This document shows, one piece after another, positions 54,944 through 64,000 of a stretch of DNA of 64,000 bases. The notes under the pieces were generated by a model. It was given only the letters and a program-made list of their open reading frames with translations, did not search any database and had not been told where the DNA came from. The number at the start of each line of letters is the position of its first letter. Within the stretch, counting starts at the first letter, position 1. Source of the stretch: Actinomycetota bacterium (GTDB lineage: Bacteria > Actinomycetota > Acidimicrobiia > Acidimicrobiales > Ilumatobacteraceae); the NCBI GenBank assembly GCA_016700055.1, contig CP064997.1, positions 806,001-870,000 of the forward strand, read 5' to 3'. Both the position numbers and the translations under genes were made by a program.

Positions 54944-55855
54944 TCAGCCCGCGGCGATGCTCGCGAGCAGAGCACGCGTGCGCTTGGCCTCGTCCGCGTG
55001 GGCGGGGAACTCGGCAGCGACGAAATCGGTGACGCCGATCCCGGCCAACGCGCGAATGCGGTCTTCGACTTCGGCCTCGCCGCCGACGAAGGCGATGTCG
55101 GCGGGCCCGGCGGCACCCTCGCGGTCGAGCATCGCCCGGTAGCTCGGGAGGTGGCCGTACACCTGGAACACCGCTGCGGCACGGTCGTGGGCGGCGGCGA
55201 CGTCGTCGGTGACGCACACCGGCAGCGCGGCCACGACGCGGGGCTGCTCGCGCCCGGCAGCTTCGGCGGCGGCGCGCAGCGTGGGCACGGTGTGGCTGGC
55301 CAGCGTCTTCGGCCCGGTGCACCACGTGAGCGTGCCGTCGGCCAGCGCCGCGGTGACGTTCAGCATCTGCTCCCCGAGCGCGGCGACGACGACACCCGGT
55401 CGCGTGCCGCCGGGGACGGCGACCGTGCCGTGGACGCGGAAGGCTTCCCCGTCGAAACCGACGGTGCCGCTCTCGAGCAGAGGCATCAACACGCTCAGGT
55501 ACTCACGCATGTGGCGCACCGGCTTCTCGAACGACTGGCCCCACATCCCCTCGACGACGATCTGGTGCGACAGGCCGATGCCCAGGCACAGCCGGCCCGC
55601 AGCGGCCGCGTTCACGCTCAGCGCCTGCTGGGCGAGCATCATCGGGTGGCGAGGGTAGGTCGGTACGGCGCTCGTACCGAGCTCGATCCGCGGCACCTCG
55701 CGCGCGATCACGGCGAGCACGGTGAGCGCGTCGTGGCCGAAGATCTGCGGCAGCCAGAAGCTGTCGAAGCCGGCCGCCTCCACCGCCTTCGCCTCGGCGA
55801 CCGCCGCGTCGATGGTGCCGTCGCCGAAGGAACCACCGAAGATCCCGAAGTGCAT
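54944..55855 (-). CDS. LLM-class F420-dependent-type oxidoreductase
   Basis: 303 residues. MHFGIFGGSFG, SFWLPQIFGHDAL, IELGTSAVPTYPRHPMMLAQQALSVNAAAAGRLCLGIGLSHQ and VVAALGEQMLN identify the luciferase-like F420 fold (MSMEG_4879-like branch). Substrate unknown. The ABC-F gene ends 22 bases upstream, so co-transcription is likely. Confidence 0.87.
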   Translation of the reverse strand: MHFGIFGGSFGDGTIDAAVAEAKAVEAAGFDSFWLPQIFGHDALTVLAVIAREVPRIELGTSAVPTYPRHPMMLAQQALSVNAAAAGRLCLGIGLSHQIVVEGMWGQSFEKPVRHMREYLSVLMPLLESGTVGFDGEAFRVHGTVAVPGGTRPGVVVAALGEQMLNVTAALADGTLTWCTGPKTLASHTVPTLRAAAEAAGREQPRVVAALPVCVTDDVAAAHDRAAAVFQVYGHLPSYRAMLDREGAAGPADIAFVGGEAEVEDRIRALAGIGVTDFVAAEFPAHADEAKRTRALLASIAAG

Positions 55856-55877
55856 CTCGGGAACCGTACCGGGTCGC

Positions 55878-57494
<1,617 letters not shown>

Positions 57495-57576
57495 CGCACC
57501 AGTGTGTGGGAGCGGCCCGCAGGTGACAACCGACGTCGCCAGCGCGCCGGCCGGCCTGCTTCTAGGATCGACGCCG

Positions 57577-57993
57577 ATGCACGCAGCTCGACCGGCGCCC
57601 TACCCGGTTCGCGGGGTGGTCGCGACCGGCGCCACGCTCGCCGGTGCAGCCGTGTACGTCGGGATGGTCGAGCCGGGCCGAGGCGGATGGTTGCCGCCGT
57701 GCCCGCTCCATGCGGCCACCGGTCTCTGGTGCCCGGGTTGTGGGCTGACGAGGGCCACCCACCACCTGCTGCGCGGCGACGTGGCCGCGGCACTCGGTTC
57801 CAACCTCCTCGTGCCGCTCGTCCTCGCCGCGATCGCCCTCGGCTGGTGGGCCACCCTCGCGGTCTCGCTCGGGCGCCCGGCCCCCACCTGGGCGCGGCGA
57901 GTCCCGGCCGGAGTGTGGGCTGCACTCGCCGTGGCGGTAGGCACCTTCACCGTGTTGCGCAACTTCGCCGCCTTCGACGCCCTCGCCCCCTGA
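57577..57993 (+). CDS. DUF2752 membrane protein
   Basis: 138 residues, three or four helices. The DUF2752 signature CPLHAATGLWCPGCGLTRATHHLLRGD is complete (two Cys in PxCG). Function unknown; a membrane-associated role in actinobacteria. It diverges from the ABC-F gene across 82 bases. Confidence 0.9.
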   Translation: MHAARPAPYPVRGVVATGATLAGAAVYVGMVEPGRGGWLPPCPLHAATGLWCPGCGLTRATHHLLRGDVAAALGSNLLVPLVLAAIALGWWATLAVSLGRPAPTWARRVPAGVWAALAVAVGTFTVLRNFAAFDALAP

Positions 57994-58031
57994 CGGATCA
58001 CGGCGCGACCCTCGGATGCCCCCTCAGCGAG

Positions 58032-59063
58032 TCACCCGGTTTCTTCGGCGGGCTCCGTCGGCGGCGGTTCGGCTGTCGTCGGCGGGTCGGTCACGGGTAC
58101 GTCGGTCGCCGGCGGGCTGGGCACCGTCGTCTCGACGTCGCTGCCCGGCGGCGCGCTCGTGGTCGCCGTCACGCTGGAACCGCCGCCTGAGCTGCCCGAG
58201 CTCCCACCTGGCGTACTCGACGGCGCGGACCCGCCCCCGCCTGACGCACCCGAGCCGCCGCCGGACGAGTCGTCGGTGTGCTCCGAGCCGAGGCATTGAC
58301 CCGCGCCCGACCCCTCGGGCGCGCGTCCGAGAACCAGCGCGATCGCCGTCGCCAGCAGGCCCTGGCCCTTCGACGTGGGATGGATGCGGTCGCCGGCGAG
58401 CACGCCGGAGGCCTGCGAGATGCTCGCCCAGTCGACGACCCAGATGTTGTCCCGGGTGAATACTTCTCGAGCGATCGCCGCGTTGACCTCGGCACGGTCG
58501 GGCTCGAACTCGCTCACCGTGAGCAACACCACCGGTATGTCGCCCAGCTCGTCGAGGATCTGTCCGAGGGTTGCCGCGTACTCGAGCTGGTCGCCGCGGT
58601 AGTTCGTCCCGAGCAGCACGACCGCGGCGTCCCAGGTGGACCCGGGGCGGTCCTCGAGCACCTCGAGGCCGAAGTCCACGAAGCGGCCGGTCTCGGCCTC
58701 GACAGCGACGGCCCACCCGAGCGGGACGAGCGTCTGGCAGGCCAGGTTCGTCTGCCGTCGCGACAACCCGGACAGGATCGAGTCGCCGAGCAGCAGCACC
58801 CGGTTGCCATCCGCGGAGCCGCCGACGAGGAGGTCGCGTTCGGGGATCGACTCGCCGCTCGAGAACGTGCCCGGCGTCACGGGCAAGGTGTCGACCGTCG
58901 GCACCGACGGCGGCGCCTGACCGACTCCGGCCACGGTGCTGCGCCCACCAGCACCCAGGTCACCACCCTCGCTCGCGACCGCGTCGCCGCTCGGCGCGCA
59001 GCCGATCAGCGCGGGGGCGAGCGCCGCGAGGAGCAGCGCGGCGATCGTCGGGCGAAGCGGCAT
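58032..59063 (-). CDS. Secreted SGNH/GDSL-like lipoprotein with Ser/Gly/Pro tail
   Basis: 343 residues. The lipobox (LAPALIGC) predicts lipidation at Cys22. The hydrolase core has LLLGDSILSGLS (Ser), VVLLGTNYRGDQ (Asn) and GDRIHPTSKGQG (Asp-x2-His), which are SGNH catalytic blocks. The last ~90 residues are Ser/Gly- then Pro/Thr-rich, a probable cell-wall spacer. It may remove acyl groups from surface sugars or lipids. Confidence 0.85.
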   Translation of the reverse strand: MPLRPTIAALLLAALAPALIGCAPSGDAVASEGGDLGAGGRSTVAGVGQAPPSVPTVDTLPVTPGTFSSGESIPERDLLVGGSADGNRVLLLGDSILSGLSRRQTNLACQTLVPLGWAVAVEAETGRFVDFGLEVLEDRPGSTWDAAVVLLGTNYRGDQLEYAATLGQILDELGDIPVVLLTVSEFEPDRAEVNAAIAREVFTRDNIWVVDWASISQASGVLAGDRIHPTSKGQGLLATAIALVLGRAPEGSGAGQCLGSEHTDDSSGGGSGASGGGGSAPSSTPGGSSGSSGGGSSVTATTSAPPGSDVETTVPSPPATDVPVTDPPTTAEPPPTEPAEETG

Positions 59064-59149
59064 GGTCGGTCAAGTCCACCGGACGGGCGGACGCGGTTCA
59101 AGTCACCGCGCCGAACGCCCCGGCCAGGGCGCCCGAGCGCTGGCCGCGC

Positions 59150-61495
59150 CTACCCCTGCGCCTGACTCGCCCCGACCGGGATGCGCGGCTCGCCGGTGTC
59201 GTCATCCCACTCGTCGACCTCGTCGGGATGCCCCTCGACGTTGATCGTCGGCAGGATGCGGTCGAGCCAGCGCGGCAGCCACCAGTTGCGGTCGCCGAGC
59301 AGCTCCATCGTGGCCGGCACGAGCAGCATGCGCACGATCGTTGCGTCGAGGAGGACGGCCACCGACAGCCCTACTCCGAAGAGCTTGATCACCCGGTCCG
59401 ACTCGAGCAGGAAGCTGCCGAACACGAACACCATGATCGCCGCGGCGGCCGAGATCACCCGCGCCGTGGCGGCGAGGCCGTTGGCCACGGACAGGTGGCT
59501 GTCGCGGGTGCGGTTCCACTCCTCCTTCACCCGCGAGAGCAGGAACACCTCGTAGTCCATCGACAGCCCGAACACGATGGCGAAGAGCATCATCGGCATG
59601 AACGGCTCGATCGGTGCCGGCTCCACACCGGTGAGGTCCGAGAACCAACCCCATTGGAACACCGCCACCACGACGCCGTAGGCCGCACCGATGGACAGCA
59701 GGTTCATGATCACTGCCTTCAGCGGCACCAGCACGCTGCGGAAGACCGTCATCAGCAGCAGGAACGAGAGCACCAGCACGGCGACGAAGAAGTACGGCAG
59801 TCGCGAGGCGAGGTAATCGGAGAAGTCGACGCCGACGGCGGTGAAGCCGGTGACGAACACGTCGGATCCGATGGAGTCCTCGATCGGGGGCAGCACATCG
59901 CCACGCAGACGGTTGACGAGCTCGGTCGTCTCCGCGTCCTGAGGCGAGGTCTTCGGGATCACGCGCCACACCACGGCCGTCGGTGCCGCGGGGTCGTTCG
60001 GGATGGCCGGTGACACAAATGCCACGCCCGGGTCGGCGCTGAGCGTCGCGGTGACCGGTTCCAGCTCCGCGAAGGACTGCCCGTCGGCGAGGACGGTCGT
60101 CAAGAGCAGCGGTCCGTTGAATCCCGGCCCGAACCCGTCGGAGAGCAGGTCGTACGCGCGCCGCGTGCTGGTGCCTTCCGCGAAGTTGCCCTCGTCGGAG
60201 AACCCGAGCCGCATGCCGAACACGGGCAACGCGACGATGGCGAGCACGAGCGTGCCGGCGATGGCCGCCGGCCAAGGGCGACGCTGGATGAGCCGGCTCC
60301 AGCGGTAGGCGATCGTCTGGCGCAGCGGGCGCGGCGGGCGCCGTGGCACCTGGTTGCGCAGGGGGCGGATGGCGAAGCTGGCCACGAGGACGACGGCCGC
60401 CAGCGGGATGCCGAGCAGCAGCGGCGAGATCTTCAGGCCGACGCCGACCAGGGCGATCGCGACCAGCCCGGCTGAGATCAGGCCTCGCCACCTGGTGACC
60501 TCGATGCGCTCGCCGGCGAAGCCGAGCAGCGCGGGCAGCAAGGTGAGCGAAGCGACGACGGTGGTGAGCACGACGAGCGCGGCACCGATCGCGAGGCCCG
60601 ACACGAACGCGACGTTCATCACGAGCATGCCAAGGAAGGAGATCACCACCGTGATCCCGGCGAAGGCGACGGCCCGCCCGGCGGTGTCGATGGCGATCGA
60701 CGACGCCTCCTCCACCGAGTGGCCATGGTGCAGGTTCTCCCGGTACCTGGTGACGATGAACAGCGCGTAGTCGATGCCGACGCCGAGGCCGATCATCAGA
60801 CCGAGGAACTGCGCGAAGTCCGGCACCGCGAGGAAGTTCGTCGACAGCAGCAGCAGCATCGTGCCGACGCTGATCCCGGCCAGGGCGACGCCGACGGGTA
60901 GACCCATCGCGAGCACCGATCCGAAGGCCACGATCAAGATGACGATCGCGAACGCCAGCCCGAGCACCTCGGACTCGGGAGTCTCGAACTCCGCGAAGGG
61001 CTGCCCGCCCACCTCCACCTGGAGGCCTTCGATTACGGGGACGCGCTCGAGGATCAGCTCCCCTACCGCGGCGGAGTCGGAGAACGAGGTGTGTTCGGGC
61101 ATCTCGATGTCGGCGAACGCGATGAGGCCGGCCTCGGGACCCTGCTGGGCGATGCGGAACTCACCCCCCTCGGCGTACGGGCTGGCCACCGTGATGTCGT
61201 CACGCGCGTCGAGCTCCGCGAAGAGATCCTCCATCGCGGCCCGCACCTCGGGGTCGTCGACGCCCTGCTCGGCGCGGAAGACGATCGTGCCCGCGACGCC
61301 CGCCCCCTCACCACCGAAGCGCTCGTCGAGGACGTCGAAGCCGCTGCGGCTCTCGACGTCGGGCATCGTGAACTCCTCACGGAAGTCCGACCCCACCGCG
61401 CCCGAGATACCGCCGAGCGCGAAGAGCGTGACGAGCCACAGCAACACCACCAGACGGCGACGCCGGTGACACCAAGAACCGAGACGAGCGAACAC
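59150..61495 (-). CDS. MMPL/RND-family lipid transporter
   Basis: 781 residues in two halves of about six helices each, with extracytoplasmic loops after helices 1 and 7. Repeated RND-type motifs lie in GVGIDYALFIVTRYRENL and FGLSMDYEVFLLSRVKEEW, whose Asp-Tyr pairs take part in proton relay. It exports a hydrophobic compound or lipid by proton motive force. MscL is encoded upstream on the same strand, 144 bases away. Confidence 0.92.
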   Translation of the reverse strand: MFARLGSWCHRRRRLVVLLWLVTLFALGGISGAVGSDFREEFTMPDVESRSGFDVLDERFGGEGAGVAGTIVFRAEQGVDDPEVRAAMEDLFAELDARDDITVASPYAEGGEFRIAQQGPEAGLIAFADIEMPEHTSFSDSAAVGELILERVPVIEGLQVEVGGQPFAEFETPESEVLGLAFAIVILIVAFGSVLAMGLPVGVALAGISVGTMLLLLSTNFLAVPDFAQFLGLMIGLGVGIDYALFIVTRYRENLHHGHSVEEASSIAIDTAGRAVAFAGITVVISFLGMLVMNVAFVSGLAIGAALVVLTTVVASLTLLPALLGFAGERIEVTRWRGLISAGLVAIALVGVGLKISPLLLGIPLAAVVLVASFAIRPLRNQVPRRPPRPLRQTIAYRWSRLIQRRPWPAAIAGTLVLAIVALPVFGMRLGFSDEGNFAEGTSTRRAYDLLSDGFGPGFNGPLLLTTVLADGQSFAELEPVTATLSADPGVAFVSPAIPNDPAAPTAVVWRVIPKTSPQDAETTELVNRLRGDVLPPIEDSIGSDVFVTGFTAVGVDFSDYLASRLPYFFVAVLVLSFLLLMTVFRSVLVPLKAVIMNLLSIGAAYGVVVAVFQWGWFSDLTGVEPAPIEPFMPMMLFAIVFGLSMDYEVFLLSRVKEEWNRTRDSHLSVANGLAATARVISAAAAIMVFVFGSFLLESDRVIKLFGVGLSVAVLLDATIVRMLLVPATMELLGDRNWWLPRWLDRILPTINVEGHPDEVDEWDDDTGEPRIPVGASQAQG

Positions 61496-61639
61496 GGGAA
61501 GCTCCCGAGGGGGTCAGGCGGCGGGGAGGGCCGCGAGCGAACTGGCGTTGGAGTATGCCCCTCCAACGCCCCGCGGGGAACGGAGATCCCTAGAGTGTGA
61601 CCGACGTCCCGTCGGCTGACGCCACGGCGGAGCGGTTGC

Positions 61640-62002
61640 TCAGCGGTTGCGCAGCGCGTCGCGGATCTCGGTCAGCAGCTCGACCTCGGTCGGGCCCGCC
61701 TCCGCCGGTGGGCGCATCTTGTTGTAAGCCTTCAGGATCAAGAACAGCACGAACGCGACGATCACGAACTGCACGATCGCCGTCAGCACGCTGCCGATCA
61801 TCAGCTTGCTGTCGCCGACGTCGATGGTGATCGAGTCGAAGTTCGGCTGACCGAAGATCGCCGCGATCAGGTTCATGATCACGCCGTCCACGATCGCGAT
61901 GATGACCGGCGCGAAGAAGAGCGCCATCACGAACGCGATGGCGATCTCCAAGAAGCTGCCCTTGTTGACGAACGCCTTGAAGTCTTCCCAGAGGTTCTTC
62001 AT
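61640..62002 (-). CDS. mscL: Large-conductance mechanosensitive channel MscL
   Basis: 120 residues. KNLWEDFKAFVNKGSFLEIAIAFVMALFFAPVIIAIVDGVIMNLIAAIFG is the first helix and loop; the second helix is AIVQFVIVAFVLFLILKAYNKM. It opens on hypo-osmotic shock. The start MKNLWEDF at 62002 is preceded by TGAGGAGC and is preferred over an upstream start. Confidence 0.93.
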   Translation of the reverse strand: MKNLWEDFKAFVNKGSFLEIAIAFVMALFFAPVIIAIVDGVIMNLIAAIFGQPNFDSITIDVGDSKLMIGSVLTAIVQFVIVAFVLFLILKAYNKMRPPAEAGPTEVELLTEIRDALRNR

Positions 62003-62106
62003 GTAGTGCTCCTCAAGTTCCGGGACCACGCGGTCCCGGCTGGTCGGGTGTGGCGTCATTGGAGCACACCACGGAGCCGGGACGCGCGAACCGCTACTTT
62101 CCGAGC

Positions 62107-62949
62107 ATGGACAAGGCGTCCGACGAGAGCGATCTCCTCCTCGACCGGATCGACGCGCTGCGGGTGCTGCGCGCCGACACCCCGGAGGAGAAGGGGCGTC
62201 TGCTCGAGGAGATCGGCGGCACGGGCAAGCCGGAGCAGGACATCGTCCGTGAGTTGTCCAAGATCAGGCCGCTGTGGCGCCCGGATCGCTTCGAGGAAGC
62301 GCACCACCTGGCGATGCGCTCGCTCGAGGTGCTCGACCGCAACGGGGCCCGCCCGGCGAAGATGCCCCGCCTCGGGCCGCTGACCCCGATCGCCCAGTTC
62401 GCGGTGCAGCAGGTGAACCGCTGGATCGTGAAGAGCCACCAGAACACCCTCGTCGAGCGTGTTCGCCGGCTCTACGAGCGCCGCGAGGCGAACGCCCCCT
62501 GGGACAGCCCGGAGCGGTACCTGCTGAAGCTCGCGCGGACGGACGCCGAGCAGGTGGAAGGGGGTCTGAAGGGCAAGGCCCTCGGCCTGCCGACGTTCCT
62601 TCTCGGCGGCGCCTTCTTGTCGAGCATCGTCAGCGGCGTCAGCCGCTTGGTGAGCGGGGTGTTCGGCGACGACGGCAGCGCCTGGGTGCAGGTCGTCATC
62701 GTCGCCGCCGTCGTCCTGCTGTTGTTCGCCCTGGCCTGGGTGGTCCTCTACGCGGCGGCGGTGTCACGCCGGCGGATCCACAAGTGCGTCGACCAGCCGA
62801 TGAAGGCGCTGTACGAGACGATCGGCGCCTGTGGCAACCCGCCGCGCGACCAGTCGTACAACTTCGCCGTCTACGCGCTCGTCTTCCTCGTGCTCGCCGC
62901 GATCATCGTCCCCATCGCCGGCACGGTCCTGGTCAGCATCATCCGCTGA
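62107..62949 (+). CDS. Membrane protein of unknown function
   Basis: 280 residues from MDKASDESDLLLDRIDAL. A soluble ~170-residue N-terminal half rich in charged helices is followed by two helices (WVQVVIVAAVVLLLFALAWVVLYA and a C-terminal YALVFLVLAAIIVPIAGTVLVSII). No recognised family. It diverges from mscL and converges with the MFS gene, whose stop lies inside a 14-base palindrome (GACCCCTAGGGGTC, 62951-62964). Confidence 0.65.
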   Translation: MDKASDESDLLLDRIDALRVLRADTPEEKGRLLEEIGGTGKPEQDIVRELSKIRPLWRPDRFEEAHHLAMRSLEVLDRNGARPAKMPRLGPLTPIAQFAVQQVNRWIVKSHQNTLVERVRRLYERREANAPWDSPERYLLKLARTDAEQVEGGLKGKALGLPTFLLGGAFLSSIVSGVSRLVSGVFGDDGSAWVQVVIVAAVVLLLFALAWVVLYAAAVSRRRIHKCVDQPMKALYETIGACGNPPRDQSYNFAVYALVFLVLAAIIVPIAGTVLVSIIR

Positions 62950-62955
62950 CGACCC

Positions 62956-64000
62956 CTAGGGGTCATGGGAGTAGAGGTCCTGGAAGCGATCGATGTCGCG
63001 CAGCTCCGTGAACCGCGTCCACCAGATGCCCACCACGACGCACGTCAGCACCCCGCCGAGGACGACCGCCGGCGCGACGCCGAGCAGGTGCGCGGTCACA
63101 CCGGACTCGAACGCGCCGAGCTCGTTCGACGCGCCGATGAAGACGTTCTCCACCGCCATCACCCGACCTCGCATCTCGTCGGGGGTGGCGAGCGGCACGA
63201 TGGTGGCGCGGATGAACACGCTGATCGCGTCGACGCCGGACAGCACGAGCAGGGCGCCGAACGCGACCGCGTAGCTCGTCGTCAGGCCGAACACGATCGT
63301 CGCCACGCCGAACACCCCGACCGACACGAGCAGCACGCGGCCGACGCGGCGCTGCACCGGACGAACGGCGAGCAAGAGCGTGACGAACACCGCGCCGATG
63401 CCCGGCGCCGCGCGCAGCCAGCCGTAGGCGACGTTGCCGACGCCGAGCCTGTCCTCGGCGATCGCCGGCAGCAGGGCGACGGCGCCGCCGAACAGCACCG
63501 CGAACAGGTCGAGGGCGATCGCCCCGAGCAGCACCGGGTTGCCACGCACGAAGCGCAGCCCCTCCATCGCGTGGTGGAAGCTCGGCCGCTCGCTCGCCGG
63601 CGTGCGGTGCTGGGGCCGGGAGAGGCGCAGCGAGAGCACGGCCGCCGACGCGGTGACGAACATCGTCACCGCGACGAGATAGGGCACGGCGGCATCGACG
63701 TCGTACAGGAAGCCGGAGGACGCAGGCCCGACGATCAAGCCGAACTGCCACGTGACCGAGTACAGCGCGACCAGGCGGGGCAGCCCCCCGGCCGGGCCGA
63801 TCAGTGGGGGGATGGAGCGCACCGAAGGGCTGACGAACGCGCGTGAGGCCCCGAAGGCGAGGGCAAGGCCGTAGATCGGAATCGCGGAGGTCGGGTCGCC
63901 GAGCGCGTACCAGGCGAGCAGGGCGCTACAGATGCCTTCGCCGACGAGACCGATCGCGGCCACCTTGCGGCGGTCGAAGCGATCGGCGACCGATCCGGTG
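62956..64000 (-). CDS. MFS exporter (EntS/DUF894-like), N-terminus cut by window edge
   Basis: At least 348 residues. The frame runs off the right edge with the MFS motif A region TGSVADRFDRRKV immediately at the boundary, so only the first ~60 residues are missing. Later segments (EGLRFVRGNPVLLGAIALDLFAVLFGGAVALLPA and FIRATIVPLATPDEMRGRVMAVE) resemble the EntS-type enterobactin exporter branch and multidrug/siderophore exporters. The internal valine at 63963 should not be taken as the start. Confidence 0.85.
   Translation of the reverse strand, partial: TGSVADRFDRRKVAAIGLVGEGICSALLAWYALGDPTSAIPIYGLALAFGASRAFVSPSVRSIPPLIGPAGGLPRLVALYSVTWQFGLIVGPASSGFLYDVDAAVPYLVAVTMFVTASAAVLSLRLSRPQHRTPASERPSFHHAMEGLRFVRGNPVLLGAIALDLFAVLFGGAVALLPAIAEDRLGVGNVAYGWLRAAPGIGAVFVTLLLAVRPVQRRVGRVLLVSVGVFGVATIVFGLTTSYAVAFGALLVLSGVDAISVFIRATIVPLATPDEMRGRVMAVENVFIGASNELGAFESGVTAHLLGVAPAVVLGGVLTCVVVGIWWTRFTELRDIDRFQDLYSHDP

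Noticed and set aside
62951..62964. GACCCCTAGGGGTC palindrome as a terminator
   Set aside because: It has no loop and no U-tract and lies partly in the MFS stop region; mentioned only as context.

Overview
The window is GC-rich, gene-dense chromosomal DNA from a high-GC actinobacterium. The most likely group is Acidimicrobiia (Ilumatobacter or a related lineage). This is an inference from several F420/LLM-type and PPOX enzymes, an actinobacterial SUF system, ethylmalonyl-CoA-pathway enzymes, frequent GTG starts and frequent GTGA/ATGA stop-start overlaps. No rRNA, tRNA, CRISPR array or prophage was seen. No stretch longer than 300 bases lacks a gene.

Layout. 1-5.1 kb: a membrane-anchored protein (cut by the left edge), a CmoB-like methyltransferase, an acyl-CoA dehydrogenase, a VapBC-type toxin-antitoxin pair with a palindromic operator, a metallo-hydrolase and a fatty-acid desaturase. 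5.1-7 kb: an enoyl-CoA hydratase and a flippase-like membrane protein, with a 49-bp palindromic mini-element between them. 7-15.5 kb: a SUF iron-sulfur assembly locus split into a + strand unit (sufC1-sufS-sufU) and a - strand unit (sufB, a Cys4 protein, sufD, a Rieske ferredoxin, a second sufC). Three copies of an ACTA-N6-TAGT dyad precede sufC1, sufD and sufB. 15.5-19.8 kb: two envelope proteins, an IS30-type element with a frameshifted transposase, and oligopeptidase B. 19.8-24.5 kb: a MauE-like protein, a flavin reductase, an MBL protein, then the most striking locus: an alpha/beta hydrolase, a thioredoxin-domain fusion protein and a UGSC-family gene whose in-frame TGA is followed by Gly-Ser-Cys and a SECIS-like hairpin. 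This is very probably a genuine selenoprotein.

24.5-31.5 kb carries ethylmalonyl-CoA-pathway-type enzymes (a MaoC hydratase, a methylsuccinyl-CoA dehydrogenase and two malyl/CitE lyases) mixed with a flippase-like protein, a LOG-family protein and a HAD hydrolase. 31.5-37.5 kb holds a dienelactone hydrolase, a class III aminotransferase, a secreted Cu/Zn superoxide dismutase, an odd PEP-utiliser-like protein, a CDF-like transporter carrying a second copy of the 49-bp mini-element in its N-terminus, and an LLM oxidoreductase. 37.5-47.7 kb is a pyrimidine/hydantoin catabolic operon (beta-ureidopropionase, dihydropyrimidinase, semialdehyde dehydrogenase, LLM oxidoreductase, a NitT/TauT-type ABC transporter) ending in a strong hairpin and facing a divergent MocR regulator with a palindromic operator. 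47.7-64 kb is mostly housekeeping: PPOX oxidoreductase, IF-2B-like protein, thioredoxin-like protein, HrpB helicase, class I fumarase, polysaccharide deacetylase, LLM oxidoreductase, ABC-F, DUF2752, an SGNH lipoprotein, an MMPL transporter, MscL, a membrane protein, and an MFS exporter cut by the right edge.

The main points for follow-up are the UGSC selenoprotein cluster; the 49-bp mini-elements, which are fused ends of the resident IS30-type element and now supply coding sequence to neighbouring genes; and the split, dual-SufC SUF locus with its shared operator, a new Cys4 component and DNA repeats common to SufU and the Rieske protein.
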